A DNA stretch of 5,789 nucleotides from an uncultured bacterium (GTDB lineage: Bacteria; Bacteroidota; Bacteroidia; Bacteroidales; Paludibacteraceae), in assembly GCA_947074225.1 (NCBI GenBank), contig CAMTOX010000136.1:1-5789 (forward strand), in the 5' to 3' direction. The position numbers and the translations under genes were made by a program. The number at the start of each line of letters is the position of its first letter. Positions within the stretch are counted from its first letter, which is position 1. Below are positions 1-5,789 of the stretch, one piece after another. Under the pieces are notes generated by a model. The model saw only the letters and a program-made list of their open reading frames with translations, was not told the origin of the DNA and ran no database searches.

Positions 1-58
1 CACCTACGTGAGGTTTTCAGTAGCTTATATTTTTGAAATCCGCTTGAAAAGTTATGTG
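1..58 (-). pseudogene. In-frame relic of the regulator's recognition helix
   Basis: Downstream of the TGA at 59-61, the same frame continues H-I-T-F-Q-A-D-F-K-N-I-S-Y before a second TGA at 17-19. TF.ADFKNIS lines up with the conserved 'TFKRDFKKIS' of Bacteroidota AraC proteins directly after 'YTGRS', so this is the continuation of the same gene and not intergenic DNA. The first TGA falls at the Ser of 'GRS' and the second at the Leu of '..LTP'; each is one substitution away from a suitable sense codon (TCA and TTA). The gene probably continues beyond the window edge. Confidence 0.65.
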
Positions 59-661
59 TCATCTCGCAGTATAACGTGCCAAAGCTTCTAATCTTAAGTC
101 GTACATATAGGTTTCTTGCATACACCCCATGAGGTCAATCTTCCATGCCTCGGTAAAATCAAAGAGAGAAGCGTAAAGAGTTTTATCGGAATTAAGAATC
201 ACATAGAGTCCTTCTATCATTTTCATATTTAACCACTGTTCACTGGGCTCTACATTCGACTCGAAGAATGGTTTTATAGATTCAAAGAGACTCACCACAT
301 CGGGTCTTATAGGAATCTTTTTAATGCTGGCTTTACTGCGCTTTATCTCGGTAGGAATAGAGCTTGGTTCTAACTTCCGATAAAAGTCGTGCAAGAATTG
401 TCGGGAAAAACGCAATAAGATAGATTGATAAACACCGGTTTTCTTATTGCTTTTTTTATTCATCTTGATGCGATTGTCGCGCCTAATAAAGGCACACTCA
501 CCTTCACGCAACAATACTTTATGACCATCTTGTTCAAATTCTATCTGTCCGGAATAGATATAAAGCAAACAGTGTTCTTTAATACCGGCATCGCAAACGG
601 TATCTTCAAGCATCTTATGATTCAAGAAGATATTGGAATAGTTTATAAATTGTTTTTCCAT
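59..661 (-). CDS. AraC-family transcriptional regulator, truncated in its DNA-binding domain
   Basis: A 200-residue reading frame from ATG (659-661) to TGA (59-61). An in-frame TTG at 682 would add 7 residues, but it overlaps a promoter-like box and the ATG gives a natural MEKQFINYSN start. Residues about 28-66 resemble the cupin-like sensor domain of AraC regulators (CLLYIYSGQIEFEQDGHK, then LREGECAFIRRDNRIKM). Residues about 80-172 form a helical linker (FLHDFYRKLEPSSIP, SLFDFTEAW). From about 174 the AraC DNA-binding domain begins (KIDLMGCMQETYMYDL, then LRLEALARYTAR), corresponding to helices 1 and 2 of the first helix-turn-helix. It stops where the family continues 'GRS..TF.RDFK..S'. Family members are roughly 270-300 residues, so about 70-100 residues, including the recognition helices, are missing. 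It follows the channel gene by 43 nt and probably once controlled this efflux operon. As encoded here it should not bind DNA normally. Confidence 0.8.
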   Translation of the reverse strand: MEKQFINYSNIFLNHKMLEDTVCDAGIKEHCLLYIYSGQIEFEQDGHKVLLREGECAFIRRDNRIKMNKKSNKKTGVYQSILLRFSRQFLHDFYRKLEPSSIPTEIKRSKASIKKIPIRPDVVSLFESIKPFFESNVEPSEQWLNMKMIEGLYVILNSDKTLYASLFDFTEAWKIDLMGCMQETYMYDLRLEALARYTAR

Positions 662-679
662 AATAGAGATATTGATTGA

Positions 680-687
680 CAAATATA
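680..687 (-). promoter_or_regulatory. Candidate -7 promoter box TATATTTG for the regulator
   Basis: TATATTTG is an exact match to the Bacteroides -7 consensus TAnnTTTG. It ends 18 nt before the ATG at 661, which would give a short leader of roughly a dozen nucleotides. No good -33 TTTG is seen at the expected distance (about 707-711), so support is partial. The box contains the TTG at 680-682, which argues against that TTG being the translation start. Confidence 0.35.
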
Positions 688-697
688 CAATTATTTA

Positions 698-717
698 AGG
701 GGATTTATAACACCCCT
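698..717 (-). repeat. Small inverted repeat over the channel gene stop codon
   Basis: On the minus strand AGGGG (717-713) and CCCCT (702-698) can pair around a 10-nt loop that contains the TAA stop, and one G-U pair extends the stem. No T-tract follows, so it does not look like an intrinsic terminator. At most it is a weak hairpin between the channel and regulator genes. Confidence 0.25.
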
Positions 718-2072
718 CCTCCTAAAGCTTGATAAAGAGAGATAAAAGAGATGATTTCATTGTACTGTGAACTTACTGCCAAGAGTTGTGCATCTAAAAG
801 ATTGTTCTGTGCAGAGAGTAACTCCAAATAGGTAATTGCACCTCCTTGCATTAATAACTGCATAGCGGTTAACGATCGCTGCAAGGTCTCCCTTTGTTGC
901 AGATACTGTTCAGATTGTTGGCTATAAATCTGATGCTGACAATAGGCGTTATTCACCTCCACACCGGCCTGCAAAAGGGTTTGTTGAAACATGATCTTCG
1001 CCTCTTCTTGTTGCGATTTGGCTATACGGAGTTGTGCTTTTAATTTTCCATTCTGAAAAATAGGCTGCGTTATACCTCCTAAAACTTCCCACAACAGACT
1101 CCCGGGGTTAGTGATAACACCGGAAATATTGGTCCATCCAACAAGTCCACCCAGATTTACCGACGGATAAAAAGCAGAACGAGCGGCATTTGTTGCATAA
1201 AAAGAAGCTGCCAAATGATATTCTGCCATCTGAACATCGGGACGCAGAGAAAGCAATTGTAAGGGAATGCCTATAGCAAACTCTGAAGGCATGGCAAAGG
1301 ATTCTAAACCCGACGAAGGAATAGATTGCAAAGTATCTGCCAAGAGCAGGGATAGATTATTCTGTGTTTGCTGAATGGCTAATGCTATCTCTAACCGAGA
1401 AGCCACAATGCGATTGTGGTTTGCCTCTATTTGCAAGAGAGCAGCCTCATGATATTGACCGGCTTGATAGAGCAATTGCATCACACGCAAAGTCTCTTCA
1501 CTCAATAGAATAGCTTGTGTGGAGATACTATCTTGTGCACTCAACATGGCTAAGGTATAATATTGAGTTGCTACGGAAGCTATTACCGAGGCCTTTACTG
1601 CCTGCTCGTAAGAACGACTCTGCTGTAACAAAGCCTTAGAACGTTGTTTGGCATTGTGCAGAGCACCAAAGAGATCGACCTGCCACGAGGCAGAAACAGG
1701 GAGGGCATAAGTAGCACCAATAGCAGCACCGCCATACTGCGAGAGTCCTCCTTGCAATGGTACACCAACAGAAGGAATAAAGGCAAGACGCGATGCCATA
1801 AAAGAGGCTTCGGCTTGTTCAACTCGCAAATGAGCTATTCTCACATCACTATTGCAGATAAGAGACCGCTCAATGAGCGACTGCAATATGGAATCTGTAA
1901 ACAGAGATTGCCACGATAGTTGCGCCAAAGTGGTATCGCTTTGTTGAGCTATGTCGCCATAAACACCATCGGTAACAAGAGTCGATGGTCGTTCATATTT
2001 TGAGTATATACCACAACTTGTAGCCACAAATAACGTGAAGATATAAACAATGGATAGAGATATTTTTTTCAT
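705..2072 (-). CDS. Outer-membrane efflux channel lipoprotein (TolC/OprM/NodT family)
   Basis: A complete 455-residue outer-membrane factor that would form the trimeric exit duct of the efflux pump. The N-terminus is a lipoprotein signal: MKK, a hydrophobic stretch, then ATSC with C20 as the likely lipidated cysteine. The start is supported because the signal peptide follows it directly. Two repeats of the OEP fold are visible: residues about 52-250 (LSWQSLFTD, then Q/A-rich coiled-coil helices) and about 270-455. Family hallmarks include LSLRPDVQMAEYHLAA (about 274-289), NAARSAFYPSVNLGG (295-309), LLWEVLGGITQPIFQNGKL (327-345) and the C-terminal LYQALGGG (446-453), which matches the OprM-type ending. 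The gene ends in TAA and is intact. It lies 311 nt downstream of the pump on the same strand, so it is very probably the partner channel. No clear Shine-Dalgarno is seen before its ATG, which is common in Bacteroidota. Confidence 0.95.
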   Translation of the reverse strand: MKKISLSIVYIFTLFVATSCGIYSKYERPSTLVTDGVYGDIAQQSDTTLAQLSWQSLFTDSILQSLIERSLICNSDVRIAHLRVEQAEASFMASRLAFIPSVGVPLQGGLSQYGGAAIGATYALPVSASWQVDLFGALHNAKQRSKALLQQSRSYEQAVKASVIASVATQYYTLAMLSAQDSISTQAILLSEETLRVMQLLYQAGQYHEAALLQIEANHNRIVASRLEIALAIQQTQNNLSLLLADTLQSIPSSGLESFAMPSEFAIGIPLQLLSLRPDVQMAEYHLAASFYATNAARSAFYPSVNLGGLVGWTNISGVITNPGSLLWEVLGGITQPIFQNGKLKAQLRIAKSQQEEAKIMFQQTLLQAGVEVNNAYCQHQIYSQQSEQYLQQRETLQRSLTAMQLLMQGGAITYLELLSAQNNLLDAQLLAVSSQYNEIISFISLYQALGGGVL

Positions 2073-2271
2073 TTTCTATAATATAATTGGATATGAATAG
2101 ATTTGATCTAAAATGAAATTCTAATAACTGTTCTTTAAATCTATTTTAGCGTTGAGAGTCCGGATTGATTTGCAATAGCATACTAAGCGTAAAAACAGAT
2201 AAACTAAAGATTCTGACTAAAAAAAACAAGCATACATTAGCAGCATGAGATTTGGAGAATTCTAATCGCTA

Positions 2272-2300
2272 AATGCATACAAACACATATTACATGCATT
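2272..2300. repeat. Inverted repeat AATGCAT / ATGCATT, possible operator
   Basis: AATGCAT (2272-2278) and ATGCATT (2294-2300) are perfect 7-bp inverted copies separated by 15 nt. Each also contains the self-palindrome ATGCAT, and the two palindrome centres are 21 bp apart, close to two helical turns. That arrangement would put two protein-binding sites on the same DNA face, as in an operator, but it could also be chance in AT-rich DNA. Confidence 0.3.
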
Positions 2301-2310
2301 CAGATACAAT
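2280..2310 (-). promoter_or_regulatory. Weak candidate Bacteroidota-type promoter for the channel gene
   Basis: On the minus strand ATTG (2310-2307) is followed after 19 nt by TGTGTTTG (2287-2280). Bacteroides promoters have a -33 TTG-like box and a -7 TAnnTTTG box about 19-21 nt apart. The spacing fits, but the -7 box has G in place of the conserved A. If used, it would give a leader of about 200 nt before the channel gene. This is inference from a degenerate pattern. Confidence 0.2.
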
Positions 2311-2383
2311 AACAGTGTTCAGTCATTAGAACTTCCCTCCTCTAAAAAATAGATTCGGCATAGAGTTATTAGAGCTCCTTTAA

Positions 2384-5300
2384 TCATTTTTTATTCGAAA
2401 CATATTCTTGTAACCGTTGAAACAAGAGATAAAAGACCGGTACTACAAACAATAAAGCAATGGTACCAATGAGCATTCCTCCAATAGCTCCTATGCCTAA
2501 AGAACGATTCCCTACCGCACCTGCCCCTGTGGATAGTACCAATGGCATCAGACCAAAGAGCATGGTCAACACAGTCATCAAGATAGGTCTGAGGCGTACA
2601 ACAGCTGCTTCATAAGCTGCCTCTGCAATGGAAAGTCCGGCAGATCGACGCTCTTTGGCATATTGCACTATCAGGATAGAGGTTTTGGAAAGCAATCCAA
2701 TGAGCATAATAACACCGGTTTGCAAATAGATATTATTCTCTAATCCAAAGATTCGGGCAAACAAGAAACTACCCATGATACCAAAAGGTACCGACAACAG
2801 TACCGACCAGGGCAATAGAAAACTTTCATACAACGCTGCCAAAATAAAAAAGATGAGCACTACCGACAGCAGATAAATGAGCGAAGAACGACTGCCTGTG
2901 GTCTGTGCCTCCTCACGCGATATGCCTCCATATTCATAACTATAGCCTAAAGGAAGAGCTGTTGCCGCAACCTCTTCAATAGCTTGCATAACTTGAGAGT
3001 TGGAGTAACCGGCATTGGCACTCACATTGGCACGAATGGAGCTATAGAGATTAAAGCGTGTAAGAATCTCTGATCCATTGACCTGCTCTAACGTTACAAA
3101 CTGACTCAATGGAGCCATCTCTCCTTTCACCCTTACAAATGTATTTTCTAAAGAGGCAGGATCTAACCGATATTCCGGAGAGGCCTGCAACATAACACGA
3201 TATATTTTACCATATTGGTTGAAGTTAGAGGCATAACTGCCGCCATAATAACTTGACATGGCATGCATCACCTCATCGGGCGATACGCCGGCACGCATAC
3301 ATTTGGCAGCATCGACATCTATTTTATATTGTGGAAAATCTAAAGCAAAAGAGCTATAAGCCACAGCTACTTCTTCTCTTTGGCGCAACTGATTTAAAAA
3401 TTGCTGTGATGCCATAAAGAAGGTCTCTATATCTCCACCCGTTCTATCCTGCAAGTGCATCTCCACGGCATTTCCCGTACCATAGCCGGGAATCATACCC
3501 TCTTGTAGTACAAATATCTCTGCTTCTGTAATGGGAGCAAAAAGCATATTTAACCTATTTATGACTGCTTCACCGGTATGCTCATTGCCGGAACGCTCAC
3601 TCCAGTCCTTCAAACGTATAAAGAAGGTACCATAACAAGAACCGACTCCCGCCATAATTCCAGAACCATCAATACGTGCATAAGAACGGACTTCAGGTTG
3701 TTCAACAATAATTTGCTCCAATCGTGCCATCACCTCGGCAGTCTTCTCTACCGTACTACCGGGAGAAACACCCACACTGACAAAAAGATTTCCTTTATCT
3801 TCTTGAGGAACTAAGCCGGTACGGGTAGTCGAAATAAAATAAACCAATAAGATTATGGTGATGAAAAGTGATGCTACAGCCATCCATTTATGGCGCAACA
3901 TAAATTGCACTCCCTTTTTATATCGCCCTAACAAGGCTGAAAAAGAGACTTCGTATACCGTTCTCACTCTTCCATTAATACTCTTACGGCTCTTATTGCC
4001 ATCGGCAGGGCGTAAAATAAGAACCGATAGAGCCGGTACCACAATGAGTGCACAAAGGCTGGATATACCTACTGCTACTGCCATGGTAACTCCAAATTGG
4101 GTATAGAACACTCCCGAAGTTCCACCCATAAAGGTAACGGGAATAAACACTGCCATAAATACTAATGAACAAGTAATAATGGCAAGTGTAACATCGTGCA
4201 TAGCCGATTGAGTGGCAAGCAGTGGCGATTTGAACCCTTCATCAAACTTTGCCTGAATGGCCTCTACCACCACAATAGAATCGTCGACCACTGTACCTAT
4301 GGCAAGGACTATAGCAAACAGCGTTAATAAGTTAATGCTAAAACCCACCAAATAGAGTATAGCAAATGTTCCTATCACAGAAACCAATATGGCTATGGTA
4401 GGGATTAAGGTACTCTTGAAATCTTGTAAGAAGAAATAGATCACCAATATTACCAAAATCAGTGCTAAAATCAGTGTTTCAATAACACCGCGCATAGATG
4501 CAAAAAGAAATTCATTGGTATTTAAATAGACCACCAATTCAATCCCTTCGGGTATGGTACTCTTCATATCTTCATAAAGTTGCACAATCTTTCTGTTCAC
4601 TTCTGTCGTATTAACTCCCGGCATAGGATTAATAACATAGTTCACACCCGGATTACCATTTACAAAAGTCTGTAGATTATATGCCTCTGCACCAAGCTCT
4701 ACCTCTGCCACATCTTTGAGCCTTAAAATAGTCCCATCTTGTTCAGAACGTATCACTATATTTTCAAACTCTTCAATTTCTTTGAGTCTCCCCTTATATT
4801 TCATTACATATTGAAAAGTATTGGAAGAGTTATCGCCCAAAGCACCGGCAGGCGAAACCATATTTTGGGCATTTAAAACCTGAGAAATATCACTGGGATT
4901 GAGTTTGTATTGTGCCATCACATCGGGTTTAAGCCAAATACGCATGCTATAGATGTTACTATTGGCTTGAACATTACTCACCCCTTCAATACGTTTAATC
5001 TGTGGGAAGAGGTTAATATCTAACCAGTTTGCAATAAAGGTTTCATCATAACGTCCATTAGTACACATCACAGAGATAATCTGCATATTACTGCTTTGCC
5101 TTTTCTCAGTGCTCACTCCTACTCTAACAACCTCGGCAGGAAGTAACCCTTGTGCTTTAGCCACTCTGTTCTGAACATTTACCGCTGCTACATCCGGATC
5201 AGTACCTTGCTTAAAGAAGATTTGAATGGTTGCTGTCCCTGTGTTGGTTGCAGTAGAGGTCATATAAATCATATCTTCAACACCATTAATACTCTCTTCA

Positions 5301-5497
5301 AGAGGTACTATCACACTTTGCAATACAGCATCGGCATCGGCTCCGGTATAACTGGTCGTTACAGAAATAGTAGGAGGGGCAATATCCGGATATTGCTCTA
5401 CCGGAAGGTTTATTAAAGAGATCGTTCCCAACAATAAAACCACTAAGGCAATAGAGAATGCTAATATAGGTCTCTGTATAAAAATATTATTTTTCAT
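2384..5497 (-). CDS. RND multidrug efflux pump, inner-membrane permease (HAE1 / AcrB family)
   Basis: A complete 1037-residue proton-driven efflux permease, close to the length of AcrB (about 1049). It starts FIQRPILAFSIAL, matching the amphipathic helix and TM1 of the family, and carries LPVEQYPDIAPP and Y.GADA shortly after. Two repeats are visible: TM1 near 9-29, a periplasmic porter half (about 30-335), TM2-6 (about 338-496), TM7 (about 536-555), a second porter half (about 560-868), then TM8-12 (about 870-1028). The proton-relay residues are all present by comparison with AcrB: D405-D406 in GTVVDDSIVVVEA (AcrB D407/D408), K938 in GLLSKTSILIV (K940), R968 and T975 in RLRPILMT (R971, T978). 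FGI.GS, ALYESFLLPWSV and LSTGAGA are also typical. There is no frameshift and the gene ends in TGA, so it looks functional. The family exports drugs, detergents or bile-type amphiphiles; the actual substrate cannot be read from sequence. The drug pocket differs from AcrB (see findings). Confidence 0.97.
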   Translation of the reverse strand: MKNNIFIQRPILAFSIALVVLLLGTISLINLPVEQYPDIAPPTISVTTSYTGADADAVLQSVIVPLEESINGVEDMIYMTSTATNTGTATIQIFFKQGTDPDVAAVNVQNRVAKAQGLLPAEVVRVGVSTEKRQSSNMQIISVMCTNGRYDETFIANWLDINLFPQIKRIEGVSNVQANSNIYSMRIWLKPDVMAQYKLNPSDISQVLNAQNMVSPAGALGDNSSNTFQYVMKYKGRLKEIEEFENIVIRSEQDGTILRLKDVAEVELGAEAYNLQTFVNGNPGVNYVINPMPGVNTTEVNRKIVQLYEDMKSTIPEGIELVVYLNTNEFLFASMRGVIETLILALILVILVIYFFLQDFKSTLIPTIAILVSVIGTFAILYLVGFSINLLTLFAIVLAIGTVVDDSIVVVEAIQAKFDEGFKSPLLATQSAMHDVTLAIITCSLVFMAVFIPVTFMGGTSGVFYTQFGVTMAVAVGISSLCALIVVPALSVLILRPADGNKSRKSINGRVRTVYEVSFSALLGRYKKGVQFMLRHKWMAVASLFITIILLVYFISTTRTGLVPQEDKGNLFVSVGVSPGSTVEKTAEVMARLEQIIVEQPEVRSYARIDGSGIMAGVGSCYGTFFIRLKDWSERSGNEHTGEAVINRLNMLFAPITEAEIFVLQEGMIPGYGTGNAVEMHLQDRTGGDIETFFMASQQFLNQLRQREEVAVAYSSFALDFPQYKIDVDAAKCMRAGVSPDEVMHAMSSYYGGSYASNFNQYGKIYRVMLQASPEYRLDPASLENTFVRVKGEMAPLSQFVTLEQVNGSEILTRFNLYSSIRANVSANAGYSNSQVMQAIEEVAATALPLGYSYEYGGISREEAQTTGSRSSLIYLLSVVLIFFILAALYESFLLPWSVLLSVPFGIMGSFLFARIFGLENNIYLQTGVIMLIGLLSKTSILIVQYAKERRSAGLSIAEAAYEAAVVRLRPILMTVLTMLFGLMPLVLSTGAGAVGNRSLGIGAIGGMLIGTIALLFVVPVFYLLFQRLQEYVSNKK

Positions 5498-5501
5498 CTG
5501 C

Positions 5502-5789
5502 TTACTCCTCTATATTTATCTGCATTCCTGCTCTTACTAATCCTGCACCATCGGACACTATACGTTCTCCAGATGCTAAACCAGACAATACTATATATTG
5601 TTTTCCATCACTCTCTGGCGAGACAGTGATTTGTTCAGAAACTGCAATACCATCCACAACTTTATATACTAAATACTTATCTTGCAACTTTACTGTTGCA
5701 GATTGAGGTATCACAATACAGTTTTCTTGAAGTGAAGTAATTAATATATTACCGGTAGCCCCACTCATGAGCATACCTTCTTTATTTTC
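5502..5789 (-). CDS. RND efflux periplasmic adaptor (membrane fusion protein), C-terminal part only
   Basis: This is the last 95 residues of a periplasmic adaptor of the AcrA/MexA (HlyD-like) family. The frame is open to the window edge, with ENKEG preceding the first visible Met (5772-5774), so that Met is internal and not the start. The visible part covers the end of the beta-barrel domain (MLMSGATGNILI, equivalent to the usual 'G.L.PGM...V' strand) and the membrane-proximal domain. IPQSATVKLQDKYLVYKV is followed by ITVSPESDGKQYIVLSGL and ASGERIVSDGAGLVRAGM, the typical 'GL..GE.VV..G...L..G' ending. In this family the adaptor is anchored to the inner membrane, often by a lipid, and joins the RND pump to the outer-membrane channel; the lipobox and hairpin parts lie outside the window. 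The gene ends in TAA 4 nt before the pump start, so the two are almost certainly co-transcribed. Family assignment is secure; substrate is unknown. Confidence 0.93.
   Translation of the reverse strand, partial: ENKEGMLMSGATGNILITSLQENCIVIPQSATVKLQDKYLVYKVVDGIAVSEQITVSPESDGKQYIVLSGLASGERIVSDGAGLVRAGMQINIEE
5505..5510 (-). promoter_or_regulatory. Shine-Dalgarno GAGGAG for the RND pump gene
   Basis: The minus strand reads GAGGAG, then TAA (the adaptor stop), GCAG and ATG. The site lies 7 nt before the pump start and is made of the last two Glu codons of the adaptor gene. This supports the ATG at 5495-5497 and suggests translational coupling of adaptor and pump. Confidence 0.7.

Larger units (their letters stand above)
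2073..2383. other. 311-nt non-coding gap between pump and outer-membrane channel genes
   Basis: This AT-rich stretch separates two genes that are usually adjacent in such operons. I see no gene of normal size on either strand and no convincing Rho-independent terminator; the T8 run on the minus strand (2219-2226) lacks a stable stem before it. It holds a pair of ATGCAT palindromes (2273-2278 and 2294-2299), a weak promoter-like pattern (2280-2310), and two mini-ORFs on the minus strand (2361-2326 and 2326-2300), the second preceded by a strong purine-rich ribosome-binding sequence. Without a clear terminator, read-through from the pump gene to the channel gene remains possible, with or without an extra internal promoter. 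Confidence 0.6.

Noticed and set aside
1..61. TGA read as a sense codon (alternative code or selenocysteine)
   Set aside because: The RND gene ends with TGA at its expected C-terminus, and AraC regulators have no selenocysteine; plain nonsense mutation is simpler.
425..679. Plus-strand open frame of 84 codons opposite the regulator
   Set aside because: It is antisense to a well-recognised AraC-type coding sequence and shows no domain of its own.
59..682. Use of the in-frame TTG at 680-682 as the regulator start
   Set aside because: It lies inside a TATATTTG promoter-like box and adds only 7 residues; the ATG at 659-661 gives a natural start for the family.
1595..1919. Open frames on both strands inside the channel gene (1595-1822 minus, 1644-1919 plus)
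   Set aside because: They overlap a complete TolC/OprM-family gene in other frames and have low-complexity, family-less translations.
2219..2226. T8 run on the minus strand as a terminator for the pump gene
   Set aside because: No stable GC-rich stem precedes it, only direct repeats of ATGC that cannot form a good hairpin.
2178..2280. Three copies of GCATAC at 2178, 2230 and 2275 in the intergenic gap
   Set aside because: The spacing is irregular (52 and 45 bp), the flanks are not conserved, and the motif was picked after the fact in AT-rich DNA.
3578..5416. Plus-strand open frames at 3578-3814, 3855-4106 and 5150-5416
   Set aside because: All lie antisense within the intact RND pump gene and show no recognisable protein features.
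1..5789. CRISPR array, tRNA, rRNA, insertion sequence or toxin-antitoxin module
   Set aside because: No regularly spaced repeats, RNA gene signatures, transposase motifs or terminal inverted repeats were seen on either strand.

Overview
The window is most likely from the Bacteroidota, probably a Bacteroides/Parabacteroides-like gut or oral anaerobe. The evidence is its AT-rich sequence, the close similarity of the proteins to Bacteroidales families as I recall them, and a TAnnTTTG-type promoter element. No species can be named from the sequence. Every supported gene lies on the minus strand, so transcription runs from high to low coordinates.

Layout in the direction of transcription: (1) 5789-5502, the C-terminal 95 residues of a periplasmic adaptor (membrane fusion protein), cut by the window edge; (2) 5497-2384, a complete 1037-residue inner-membrane RND pump of the HAE1/AcrB type, starting 4 nt after the adaptor stop; (3) 2383-2073, an unusually long 311-nt gap with no convincing gene but some possible regulatory signals; (4) 2072-705, a complete 455-residue TolC/OprM-type outer-membrane lipoprotein; (5) 661-59, an AraC-family regulator whose reading frame stops at TGA inside the first helix-turn-helix; (6) 58-1, the in-frame relic of the missing recognition helix, containing a second TGA.

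The first three proteins form a standard tripartite efflux machine: the RND pump uses the proton gradient, the adaptor bridges the periplasm, and the outer-membrane channel releases substrate outside the cell. The AraC-type gene beside them would be expected to control the operon. As written here it keeps its sensor domain but has lost its DNA-binding domain, so it is probably a pseudogene or a truncated protein that cannot bind DNA.

I see no mobile element, CRISPR array, tRNA, rRNA or plainly new system. The most notable observation is the broken regulator next to an apparently intact pump. Next come the long gap before the outer-membrane gene and the phenylalanine-poor drug pocket of the pump.
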